From NCBI RefSeq assembly GCF_001458195.1, contig NZ_CYPU01000017.1, positions 55,484 to 119,483 on the forward strand: a stretch of 64,000 nt of DNA, in the 5' to 3' direction. A program made the position numbers and the translations under genes. Shown here piece after piece: positions 56,442 through 64,000 of the stretch (position 1 is the first letter of the stretch; every line of letters starts with the position of its first letter). Under the pieces are notes generated by a model, which was not told where the DNA came from, did no database searches, and worked only from the letters and a program-made list of their open reading frames with translations. This DNA comes from Ruegeria atlantica (GTDB lineage Bacteria; Pseudomonadota; Alphaproteobacteria; Rhodobacterales; Rhodobacteraceae).

Positions 56442-58022
56442 TTATTTGATAGTGAAGTATTTGACCTTGGGCTGGTCTTCGGCATCCACGTCGATACCCA
56501 CACCGTCGGCCATGCCCCAGTTCAGAACCTGGTGATGAATGGGGATGTAAAGCGCTTCGTCCTGCACCACACGCCAGATGTCCGCGATGTCGGCATTCCG
56601 GGCGTCTAAGTCGGTGTTCGAAGCGAGCGACTTGATCTTCGTGTCCAGCGCGTCGTCCTGATAGCCGGTTCCGTTCCATGTGCCGATGTCGTCTTCGCGA
56701 CCGTGGACAAGGAAGTTGAAGATGTATTCCGAGTCATATGTCGGAACACCCCAACCCAGCATGTAGAAGTCAGTCTTGCCGTCGGTGATCAGCGGGAAGT
56801 GCTGCGCCTTGGGCTTTGCGTCCAGATTCACGGTCACGCCGATCTGGCCCAACATCCCAACGGCCGCCTGACAGATCCCTTCATCGTTGATGTATCGATC
56901 ATTCGGGCAGTCCAACCGGAGCGAGAAGCCATCGGCATAACCTGCCTCTGCCATCAGTTCCTTGGCTTTTTCCAGATTAGTGGCGGATTCGCCGTCCATC
57001 GCTTCGGTCCAGCCGTTCACGAAAGGCGGTGCGATCATGCCCGCAGGCTGCGACTGGCCGCGCATAACGACCTGCTTGATCGCATCACGGTTGATCGCCA
57101 TCGACATCGCCTGACGCACACGCACATCGGCCAGAGGATTCTTGCCGTCTACGTTGTCTGCTTCGATATCGTCCGCACCCTGGTTCATGCCAAAGAAGAT
57201 CACACGGTTCTGTGGTGCTTGCTTGACCATCAGGCCATCGGCGCCATTGACGCGGTCAATGTCTTGAACCGGCATATCCTGCAGGAAGTTCACCTCACCC
57301 GACAGCATCGCCGCCACGCGGGTCGCAGCGTTCTGGATTGGGGTATAGACGATTTCGGTCACTTCCATGGGGAACTGGTCGATGCCCCAATAGTTGTCGT
57401 TGCGCACCATCACGGTTTTGACGTCAGGCTCGCGGCTTTGAAGGACATAAGGCCCCGTACCGTTGGCGTTGGTGGTGGCAAAGGTGATCTCGCCACCCTC
57501 GAAATCCTGCACATTGACAGTGTTGTTTGCCTCGGCCCAGCCTTTGTCCAGAATGAACAGGTTAGTCAGGTTCGACGGCAGGATCGGGTTTGGACCATCG
57601 GTGACGATCTCGACTGTGTAATCGTCCACCGCGCGCACTTCGGTGATCGAACCGATCAGCTCTTTCATGTCCGAATTCGGCTGCTTGGCCCGCTCAAAGC
57701 TGAACACCACGTCTTCGGCGTTGAAGTCCGCGCCATCATGGAATTTCACGCCTTCGCGCAGTTTGAAGACCCAAACATTCGGGTCATCCGCCTTGGGCCC
57801 CCACTCGGTCGCCAGCGCAGGTTCAAACGCGCCTGTTACGTCGCGAATGATCAGCGGCTCGTACATCTGGTGCCGTATTGTGTGTGACGGGCCTTCGTTT
57901 TGCGAGTGCGGATCCAGCGTCAGCGCGTCACCAGCACGTGCCCATCGCAGCGTTTCCGCCGATGCGGCACCCGCCATCAATGCGGTCGCACTGGCAGCGA
58001 TCATCAAGTTCTTCAGGATCAT
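56442..58022 (-). CDS. Peptide ABC transporter substrate-binding protein, paralogue
   Basis: The 526-aa periplasmic protein has a signal peptide (MIAASATALMAGAASA) and the same SBP-5 landmarks as its neighbour: GDALTLDPHSQNEGPS, LREGVKFHDGADFNAEDVVFSFERA and LMAEAGYADGFSLRLDCPNDRY. It is the first gene of the transporter cluster but ends in its own terminator, so it is likely made in excess or used with another transporter. The ligand is probably a peptide or an opine-like compound; this cannot be set from sequence. Confidence 0.92.
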   Translation of the reverse strand: MILKNLMIAASATALMAGAASAETLRWARAGDALTLDPHSQNEGPSHTIRHQMYEPLIIRDVTGAFEPALATEWGPKADDPNVWVFKLREGVKFHDGADFNAEDVVFSFERAKQPNSDMKELIGSITEVRAVDDYTVEIVTDGPNPILPSNLTNLFILDKGWAEANNTVNVQDFEGGEITFATTNANGTGPYVLQSREPDVKTVMVRNDNYWGIDQFPMEVTEIVYTPIQNAATRVAAMLSGEVNFLQDMPVQDIDRVNGADGLMVKQAPQNRVIFFGMNQGADDIEADNVDGKNPLADVRVRQAMSMAINRDAIKQVVMRGQSQPAGMIAPPFVNGWTEAMDGESATNLEKAKELMAEAGYADGFSLRLDCPNDRYINDEGICQAAVGMLGQIGVTVNLDAKPKAQHFPLITDGKTDFYMLGWGVPTYDSEYIFNFLVHGREDDIGTWNGTGYQDDALDTKIKSLASNTDLDARNADIADIWRVVQDEALYIPIHHQVLNWGMADGVGIDVDAEDQPKVKYFTIK

Positions 58023-58191
58023 TATAATCTCCCCGTTTTTTCGTTAGTACCGTTCCGTGGAACGGCAGACCGGTTTTGTCGGTCTTGGTAGTGCTGATCA
58101 TCCAGATCATTCTGAAGGTTGCAACACCAGATTGTGAACTATTTGGATTTCCGATCAAATTTGAAAAGCCGACATATCGCGAACACCCGAT

Positions 58192-59163
58192 TCAGCGCAG
58201 AATGACCGAGCGCTGATGCGGATCATCCGGGAAAACGCGCCCGGATTGGACGCATTGAAAAATATGCCGGAACACCAGGCCTGCCTCGCCGCCCGGCGAA
58301 ACCGGACCAAAATACTTGTGGCCGGTGGGGGTGTCATAGGCCGTATTGATATCGTCACAGTCGACCTGAAATATGTTATGCGGTGTTCGATCGATATTCT
58401 CTGGCCCCGTATGACCCAAACGGCGAGACGCCACTTTGTTCTTGAGGTTTGCTGCCTTGCTGGCCCGCAGCGCGAGATCGTCGGATGCGAAATAAACAAC
58501 CACATTCCGCGACGCATGGCTGACCAGCACACCGGGCTCATGTTCATGCACGGTTTCATTGACGACATCTGCGGCAACCATGAACGTGTTGCGAAACAAC
58601 AGCGGCACGCCCGACGCCAGATCATACCGATCCCATTCCATCAACGTCTGGCGCAAAACCCGATTGCCCATCGAATGCGCCAGCAGGTTGATCCGTTTCA
58701 GGCAGGGGGCAGATTCGGGCTCGTTATCCTCACTGTTGCGCCATTCCAGGAAACGCTCCAGCACCCGCGCAAAGGAAAAGCCGCTTTGGTCTGCGGATTT
58801 CTGGTCATCCCAGTATTTCTGAACGATCCCCTGCTTGGCGTCGCTGGGCCAGATCAGAGGCAACACCATCACTTCACCGGGTTTGGCCTGATCGCACAGA
58901 CGCTGAAGCTCAGCCGTGGTTTCGAACACATCCTCGGGCAGGTTATTGAACCCGTGAAGATACAGCAGGATCTGGCGGCATTTGTTGTCACGCACCCGCC
59001 GCAACAGCTCTTTGCTGGTGATTTCGGTGTGATGTTCATCTTCGCCCTTTTCACAGTAGAATACAGAGTTTGAAGGCGCGTTGTTGTCCAGATCAAAGGT
59101 AAAACGGCGTCCTTTACGGGTGCGAATACTCTGGGTCGGGAATCTGTTCGTGATAAAAAGCAT
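58192..59163 (-). CDS. DUF900-type alpha/beta hydrolase
   Basis: The 323-aa protein is an alpha/beta-hydrolase with the DUF900 layout: ILLYLHGFNNLPEDVFETTAEL (oxyanion strand, residues ~65-86), VLPLIWPSD, the nucleophile elbow LLAHSMGNRVLR with the catalytic Ser (~167), ADVVNETV and a likely catalytic Asp in VYFASDDLAL; a late His in GHTGPENID could complete the triad. No signal peptide. Function of the family is unknown. Genes on either side are not obviously related. Confidence 0.8.
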   Translation of the reverse strand: MLFITNRFPTQSIRTRKGRRFTFDLDNNAPSNSVFYCEKGEDEHHTEITSKELLRRVRDNKCRQILLYLHGFNNLPEDVFETTAELQRLCDQAKPGEVMVLPLIWPSDAKQGIVQKYWDDQKSADQSGFSFARVLERFLEWRNSEDNEPESAPCLKRINLLAHSMGNRVLRQTLMEWDRYDLASGVPLLFRNTFMVAADVVNETVHEHEPGVLVSHASRNVVVYFASDDLALRASKAANLKNKVASRRLGHTGPENIDRTPHNIFQVDCDDINTAYDTPTGHKYFGPVSPGGEAGLVFRHIFQCVQSGRVFPDDPHQRSVILR

Positions 59164-59396
59164 GAAAAAACGCTCTTGTTCGGGATGGAATCAGCCTAAC
59201 AAGACAACCGCTTTGGTGACACAGAAAACCCGGAACTCTGACCGTGTCTATGGTCGTGTTTATAAAAGCGGATCCATGTCTGGCGATTGGCAATGCATAA
59301 GCTAGTATCTAGGACGAATCGCACATGCGCATTTACATTCGGTAAGCAATACAGCAGTTGAAGTACTCACTGGCTTGCGAATATGAGGGCAAAGGA

Positions 59397-60557
59397 ATGA
59401 AGATTGCTGTTGTAGGTCTCGGATATGTGGGATTGTCCAATGCGGTGCTATTGGCACAGAACCACGATGTCACGGCAATCGACATTTCAAAAGAGCGGGT
59501 AGAAATGGTCAATTCCGGCCAGTGCCCCATCGTTGATGCCGAACTGGAAGACTTTCTTGCCAACCGAGCGCTTTCGCTTAGGGCAACTACGGAACCGGCT
59601 TTTGAAGATGCCGAATTCGTCGTTGTTTCAACCCCGACGAATTATGATGTCAAGTCCAACTACTTCGATACCTCCAGTGTCGAGGCCGTCGCCCAGCAGG
59701 TGAATGCGATCAACCCCAAAGCCACCGTCGTCATCAAATCGACGATTCCCGTGGGCTTCGTTCAGGCGCTACGTGCCGATCTGGGTAGCGACAACTTCAT
59801 TTTCTCACCTGAATTCCTACGTGAAGGGAGGGCGCTACATGACAACCTGCACCCGTCCCGCGTGATCGTCGGCGAACGTTCGGACCGGGCGCGGGTATTT
59901 GCGGGTCTTTTGCTTGAAGGTGCCGTGACCAAAGATGTGGATGTCCTGTTCACCGACCCGGATGAAGCCGAGGCGATAAAGCTATTTTCCAACACCTACC
60001 TCGCCATGCGGGTAGCCTTTTTTAACGAGCTGGACAGCTACGCAATGGCCGGTGGCATGAACACCCGCCAGATCATCGAAGGTGTCTCATTGGATCCGCG
60101 CATTGGTAGCCACTACAACAATCCGTCCTTCGGATATGGCGGTTATTGCCTTCCGAAAGATACCAAACAGCTGTTGGCCAATTACAGCCATGTTCCGCAA
60201 AACCTCATTCGTGCCATCGTGGACGCGAACCGGACGCGGAAAGACTTTTTGTCTGATCAAATCCTGATGAAAGGCCCACGCGTCGTTGGTATCCACCGGC
60301 TGGTCATGAAAGTCGGAAGCGACAATTTCCGTCAGTCTTCTATACAAGGCATCATGAAACGGCTGAAAGCTAAGGGCGTCGAGGTCATTATTTATGAACC
60401 GGCGTTAGAGGAAGGCGAGTTTTTCCGATCTCGGGTCGTAACAGATCTCGAAGCCTTTAAGTCCGAAGCCGATTTGATTGTGGCCAACCGGCACAGCCCC
60501 GAACTTGAGGATGTCGTAGGCAAGGTGTTTACCCGGGATTTGTTTGGCGCGGACTAA
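59397..60557 (+). CDS. UDP-glucose/GDP-mannose 6-dehydrogenase family enzyme
   Basis: The 386-aa enzyme oxidises a nucleotide sugar to the uronic acid for surface polysaccharide. It has the NAD fold [21 protein letters not shown] (split at 1-20), [50 protein letters not shown] and the catalytic Cys in [11 protein letters not shown] (about residue 250). Features such as the 386-aa length fit short UDP-glucose dehydrogenases (Ugd). ATG 59397 follows a GGA-type site. The nearby GDP-mannose enzyme leaves GDP-mannose as an alternative substrate. Confidence 0.88.
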   Translation: MKIAVVGLGYVGLSNAVLLAQNHDVTAIDISKERVEMVNSGQCPIVDAELEDFLANRALSLRATTEPAFEDAEFVVVSTPTNYDVKSNYFDTSSVEAVAQQVNAINPKATVVIKSTIPVGFVQALRADLGSDNFIFSPEFLREGRALHDNLHPSRVIVGERSDRARVFAGLLLEGAVTKDVDVLFTDPDEAEAIKLFSNTYLAMRVAFFNELDSYAMAGGMNTRQIIEGVSLDPRIGSHYNNPSFGYGGYCLPKDTKQLLANYSHVPQNLIRAIVDANRTRKDFLSDQILMKGPRVVGIHRLVMKVGSDNFRQSSIQGIMKRLKAKGVEVIIYEPALEEGEFFRSRVVTDLEAFKSEADLIVANRHSPELEDVVGKVFTRDLFGAD

Positions 60558-60740
60558 ATGGTATTCACTTGCTCCGCGCTTTTGTGTGATGACCTGATTG
60601 ATTTGTTTTTTGTTGCGGCCAAACTCCAACGAGCTGAGCTGTTTGATGGTGAAAACTGGCGCGAGTGCAGTCCCACCGGGGTGGCAATCTGTAGAATGTC
60701 AGAAGACCTGCTGCTCCGACCGGAGCGACAGAGGCGGTGT

Positions 60741-61047
60741 TTACACCTTTCGATAGGCGATTGTTTGGTTTGACCGCGTTTTAGCCAGTACCATCGCGTG
60801 GATGCCGGATGGTGTGGTGCCGGTTGCATGTACGCGCGTTAAACCCACCGGCAGAATCAAAATCCGATACATAAATTGTACGAGTTTCGCCCTGAGCAGA
60901 GGTTAGAACAACCGCGACGACAGTTTCGACGTAAAGACCGACTGGCACACCGGCCAGGTCGGAGATGTCTTAAGCGGCAATAGGGAAAATGTCGCGCGCA
61001 AGGCCGAACAGGCAGGAGCCCCGGTTGTTCGATGGATTGGTCGTCAT
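60741..61047 (-). pseudogene. Decayed phage/GTA-like spike base protein gene
   Basis: On the minus strand an ATG at 61047 reads MTTNPSNNRGSCLFGLARD..., meets a TAA after 25 codons, and continues in frame as DISDLAGVPVGLYVET...TSAQGETRTIYVSDF. After a one-base shift near 60830-60840 it continues as LPVGLTRVHATGTTPSGI to a stop at 60741. The LPV-x-V-x-ATGTT ending and the DxxDL...LYV start match, as I remember it, the ~100-aa spike base protein family first named from Rhodobacter capsulatus gene transfer agent/phage-like genes. Two inactivating changes make it a pseudogene. The remaining flanks of this gap (60558-60740, 61048-61231) show nothing. Confidence 0.6.
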
Positions 61048-61231
61048 TGTGGTTATCTCGCTGTCCGCGCAAGTCAGCGGCACGTTGGGTACATCCGCTT
61101 AACGATCCTCAATTGCACCCTGCGTTGCGCCGTCAGTTTGGCACATCAATTAGAAAATTTGCGCGGAAGAACAGGTGATACCCGCCGCGCAATTGTAAAT
61201 GAACGTCACACTGAAACCTCTCAGACGTGGT

Positions 61232-62680
61232 TCAGCCTTTGGCCCCTTGCCCGCGCGCGTATTTGTCTTGGTAGCGCACGATATCATCCTCACCCAAATA
61301 CGTGCCAGTTTGCACCTCGATCAGGACCATCGGGACCGTTCCAGGGTTTTCCATCCGGTGCATGGCCCCAAGAGGGATATAGACAGATTGGTTCTCGGTC
61401 ACCAATTGCTCACCATCATCAATAGTCACGCGGGCTGTGCCCTCGACAACAATCCAGTGTTCGGAACGGTGGAAATGGCTTTGCAGGCTCAGCGATGCAC
61501 CAGGGTGCACATAGATACGCTTCACTTGAAAACGCTCGCCAACCACCAGGCTTTCGAACCACCCCCAAGGGCGGTGATCCTTTGGGAATTCCGTTGCCTG
61601 GGGCGCGTTTTTTTCCTTAAGCGCGCTCACCGCCTTTTTGACGTCTTGCGCCCGCGATGCATCGGCAACCAAAACCGCATCATTCATCGCCACGGCGATG
61701 ATGGCGTCCAGTCCGATACCCACGATTTCCAGCTGCTCGCTGTCCGACCGCAAAAGGGTGTTGTGGCAATCAATCGCCGTTGCCTCCCCACTGGTCACCA
61801 CGCCTTGTGCGTCCGGGCCACTTTCACGCCACACAGCGTCCCAACCGCCTAGGTCCGACCATGCAGCACTGAAAGGCACGACCGACAAGTTTGTTGCTTT
61901 TTCCATTACGGCAAAGTCGATCGAAATGTCTTCGGCCTGCGCCCAGCTTTCAGGGTTGAGGCGCAGGAACCCCAGATCCTGCTTTGCTTTTTCCACCGCT
62001 GCCTTGACCGGCTTTATCAGATCGGGCGCGTGGGCCTGGATGGCTGCGATGATATCCGCCGCACGAAACAGGAAAATCCCCGCGTTCCATTTGTAATTCC
62101 CGGCCTCCAGCATTTCGGTCGCACGGGCCACATCCGGCTTTTCGACGAATTTCTTCAACGGAACAGGCGCTCCGTCACCGCCCGAACCAGCGGCCAGCTC
62201 AAGGTATCCATACGCCGTTTCCGCATGTGTCGGAGTAATGCCAAACGTCACCAGTTTGCCTTGCGCAATCGCCTCCAGACCACGGGCAACAGCGGCCTGA
62301 AATTCAGCAGCATCCGGTACAACGTGATCGGAAGGGGCAACCAGCAATACAGCGGCCTCATCCTTGGCATAAGCATACAGTGCCGCCGCCAGTACCGCTG
62401 GCGCCGTGTTGCGACCCTCAGGTTCGATCATGATTGTTCCGGGATCAATTCCGATAGCTTGCAGTTGCTCCGCGACGATGAACCGAAAGTCCGAGTTGGT
62501 CAGAACCACCGGCGGTTCAAATTCCAATTCCGCGTTTGCCCCTGACAACCGGCGGGCAGATGCCTGAAACAGAGTCTCTTCGCCGACCAATGGAACGAAT
62601 TGCTTCGGGTAGCTCTTTCGAGACAAGGGCCAGAGGCGCGTACCGGAGCCCCCGCAAAGAAGGACAGGACAGATCAACAT
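61232..62680 (-). CDS. Mannose-1-phosphate guanylyltransferase / mannose-6-phosphate isomerase
   Basis: The 482-aa bifunctional enzyme (ManC/CpsB/XanB type) makes GDP-mannose. The N-terminal nucleotidyltransferase has CPVLLCGGSGTRLWPLSRKSYPKQF, LLVAPSDHVV and KFVEKPD; the C-terminal cupin isomerase has RPWGWFESL, VHPGASLSLQSHFHRSEHW and PLGAMHRMENPG. With the sugar-nucleotide dehydrogenase 3 kb away it points to exopolysaccharide synthesis. The start ATG at 62680 has only a weak GAG upstream. Confidence 0.93.
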   Translation of the reverse strand: MLICPVLLCGGSGTRLWPLSRKSYPKQFVPLVGEETLFQASARRLSGANAELEFEPPVVLTNSDFRFIVAEQLQAIGIDPGTIMIEPEGRNTAPAVLAAALYAYAKDEAAVLLVAPSDHVVPDAAEFQAAVARGLEAIAQGKLVTFGITPTHAETAYGYLELAAGSGGDGAPVPLKKFVEKPDVARATEMLEAGNYKWNAGIFLFRAADIIAAIQAHAPDLIKPVKAAVEKAKQDLGFLRLNPESWAQAEDISIDFAVMEKATNLSVVPFSAAWSDLGGWDAVWRESGPDAQGVVTSGEATAIDCHNTLLRSDSEQLEIVGIGLDAIIAVAMNDAVLVADASRAQDVKKAVSALKEKNAPQATEFPKDHRPWGWFESLVVGERFQVKRIYVHPGASLSLQSHFHRSEHWIVVEGTARVTIDDGEQLVTENQSVYIPLGAMHRMENPGTVPMVLIEVQTGTYLGEDDIVRYQDKYARGQGAKG

Positions 62681-62862
62681 AAAATGCTCAATAATTTGAC
62701 GCGGTTCCTAATTTTCCTATTGAAACCGTCATGACCTGACAAGGCTCGGCTTGATTTGGCCGAAAAAAAGGATGTCCTGTGCCGCGAACGCCGGTGAGGG
62801 CCCGAAACTGCGCACCTTCAAAATTTTCGAGTTTTTTCAACAGTGTATTTGCGTTAAACTCG

Positions 62863-63594
62863 CTAAGAGCCGGCACTGATGAATCTAGGCTCACCACCGT
62901 CTAGGCAGACTGCGCTCAATACGCCAGTGGCAAAGGCACCGGTATCCACGGCAATCCGTCCGCGCCGGGCTGTGGGGTGATCGACAATTGTGTGTCCGTA
63001 AACAACCCAAACGCCGTCCCGCCTGTCGGTTGTCCGAAATTCTGGGTCGCCCCATATCAGGGTTTTTTCGGATTGCTGATCGGCGGGCGTATTCGGATTT
63101 GCGCCAGCATGTGTCACAAGAACGTTTCCGGAATAGTCAAAGGCCTTTAGTTCCGTGATCCATTGGACCAGCTCAGGTCCCATTTCCGCCAACAGATTGT
63201 CACGGCAGGCGATCAGCTCGGCAGCGGTCATCTCTGCGCGCACGTTCCGCACATCAAATGAAGCAAGTGTCTGCAGGCCACCATAGTGCAGCCAGCGCGG
63301 GCCATGTTCCTCAGGGTCACGCAGGAAATTCAACATCATGTCTTCGTGGTTTCCCTTCAGACAGATGAAATCCGGGCGGTCTTGGATCAGACGCAGAACG
63401 TCAGCACTGTTTTCGCCGCGATCGACATAATCTCCGACAAGGATGACCTGATGATCCCTTGGAATCTGACGTAACAGATTCTGCAACTGCTTTATGCAAC
63501 CATGCACATCACCAATCACGCAGGTTGGCGTATCCGGCAGGGGCGCAGGAAAGACCGCGCGGTGCGCAAAACGTTTAAAAAGCGAAGGCAGCAC
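62863..63594 (-). CDS. Calcineurin-like metallophosphoesterase (Ser/Thr phosphatase type)
   Basis: About 243 aa with all motifs of the PPP-type phosphoesterases: VIGDVHGC, GDYVDRGENS, LKGNHEDM, the metal His in VTHAGAN and YGHTIVDHP. The size fits the bacterial serine/threonine phosphatase / symmetrical Ap4A hydrolase group. The start is uncertain: I give the GTG at 63594 (AGGAG 12 nt upstream); a TTG at 63669 would add 25 residues. The substrate could be a phosphoprotein or a dinucleotide. Confidence 0.85.
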   Translation of the reverse strand: MLPSLFKRFAHRAVFPAPLPDTPTCVIGDVHGCIKQLQNLLRQIPRDHQVILVGDYVDRGENSADVLRLIQDRPDFICLKGNHEDMMLNFLRDPEEHGPRWLHYGGLQTLASFDVRNVRAEMTAAELIACRDNLLAEMGPELVQWITELKAFDYSGNVLVTHAGANPNTPADQQSEKTLIWGDPEFRTTDRRDGVWVVYGHTIVDHPTARRGRIAVDTGAFATGVLSAVCLDGGEPRFISAGS

Positions 63595-63744
63595 GTGAAG
63601 GGGGGTCTCCTGAGTGGTTACCACGATCAGCAATTTCAGTGTATTTAGGGACCCATGATCAGGCACCAAGACATATTATATTTGCTCGCTTGTTTAAGCA
63701 AGGTACTTTCAAGCTGCATTGCACACTGGAATTCCCTTTCTGGT

Positions 63745-64000
63745 TGTTCATCCGGGCGACAGGTGAGCAGCCCTATCTGACGGGTCCAACGTGATTGTTA
63801 GTGCATGATCGGCCTGTGTTCCATCGGGATGATGGTTTCTGGTGCCGGAGGGCGATAACCCAGTGCACTGTGTGGTCGTTTGGTGTTGTAGTGCTTCCTC
63901 CATTCTTCGATGATGATCTGCGCTTCTCTGAGCGAGTAGAAGATTTCCCCGTTCAACAGCTCGTCCCTCATGCGACCGTTGAAGCTTTCACAAAATCCGT
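63745..64000 (-). mobile_element. IS3-family insertion sequence, one end
   Basis: The right edge of the window carries the 3' end of an IS3-type transposase. The segment TGTTCATCCGGGCGACAGG starting near 63745 is a plausible terminal inverted repeat because it starts with TG and lies just beyond the transposase stop. The other end, the partner repeat and any target duplication are outside the window, so the boundary is approximate. Confidence 0.65.
63798..64000 (-). CDS. IS3-family transposase OrfB, C-terminal fragment
   Basis: The visible 67 codons read GFCESFNGRMRDELLNGE... to the stop at 63798 and contain the last part of the DDE integrase core: the catalytic Glu in CESFNGR and the family ending YNTKRPHSALGYRPPAPE. 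The frame is intact to the window edge. The element inserted next to polysaccharide genes. Confidence 0.88.
   Translation of the reverse strand, partial: GFCESFNGRMRDELLNGEIFYSLREAQIIIEEWRKHYNTKRPHSALGYRPPAPETIIPMEHRPIMH

Noticed and set aside
55311..56609. Long plus-strand open frame (432 codons) and a similar one at 56703-57887
   Set aside because: Both mirror the two SBP-5 genes; their similar composition reflects the paralogy of the real genes on the other strand.
60558..60773. Possible 71-aa gene following the sugar-nucleotide dehydrogenase
   Set aside because: The frame starts right after the stop, has mixed composition and overlaps the phage-like pseudogene on the other strand.
62688..62897. 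Possible 69-aa gene on the minus strand
   Set aside because: It overlaps the end of the phosphoesterase gene, has no ribosome-binding site and no recognisable family.
1..64000. CRISPR arrays, tRNA and rRNA genes
   Set aside because: No regularly spaced repeats and no cloverleaf or rRNA-like stretches were recognised on reading; a covariance-model search was not possible.

Overview
The window reads as a chromosomal segment of an alphaproteobacterium of the Roseobacter group (Rhodobacteraceae, Ruegeria/Phaeobacter-like). This is inferred from the high-GC coding style, the gene families present (glcDEF, DUF599, a DUF5928-type glycosyltransferase, a saccharopine-dehydrogenase-like enzyme next to an ALDH7 enzyme, PBP1A beside leuB) and a decayed copy of what looks like the Rhodobacteraceae spike base protein family. 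No rRNA, tRNA or CRISPR array was recognised. Both ends cut genes: an AAA ATPase at the left and an IS3-family transposase at the right.

Layout. 1-4412 (minus): an uncharacterised four-gene unit (coiled-coil protein, small membrane protein, 372-aa unknown, large AAA ATPase). 4696-9101: gabD, a phytase-like secreted protein broken by a one-base frameshift and preceded by a four-repeat Pho-box-like array, and a small secreted protein split by an in-frame stop. 9294-11490 (minus): Hsp20 and two tandem secreted trypsin-like proteases. 11609-15504 (minus): glycolate oxidase glcDEF with a palindromic operator candidate. 15585-19560: small conserved genes including rlmH, rsfS and an MscS channel. 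19814-25919 (plus): leuC, a DUF308 protein, leuD, a membrane protein, a secreted EEP-fold protein and leuB. 25968-32203: PBP1A, glnK-amtB, an aromatic aminotransferase and sseA. 32805-37092: a LysM/solute-binding fusion, an XRE-cupin regulator divergent from ilvD, and a Nudix hydrolase. 37102-39642: divergent sulfotransferase and glycosyltransferase. 39688-42309 (minus): two lysine-catabolic enzymes. 50938-58022 (minus): a Dpp/Opp-type peptide ABC transporter with two paralogous binding proteins. 58192-64000: a DUF900 hydrolase, a UDP-glucose dehydrogenase-like enzyme, a phage/GTA-like pseudogene, a GDP-mannose synthesis enzyme, a phosphoesterase and the IS end.

The most unusual locus is 42727-50805. 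A single 1212-aa protein joins a degenerate cyclic-nucleotide-binding-like domain, a phytochelatin-synthase domain with an intact Cys/His/Asp triad, a cysteine-less glutaredoxin fold, an HFCD (EpiD/CoaC-like) flavoprotein decarboxylase, ankyrin repeats and a gamma-glutamylcyclotransferase. Read in order, the enzymes could take glutathione to gamma-Glu-Cys, decarboxylate the exposed cysteine, and release a cysteamine or aminoenethiol product plus 5-oxoproline. It converges, with a 4-bp stop-codon overlap, on a two-gene unit encoding a SAM/class III cyclase/ATPase/TPR protein and a pentameric-ligand-gated-channel-like protein. The pathway and the link between the two units are inferences; the domain motifs are visible in the sequence.
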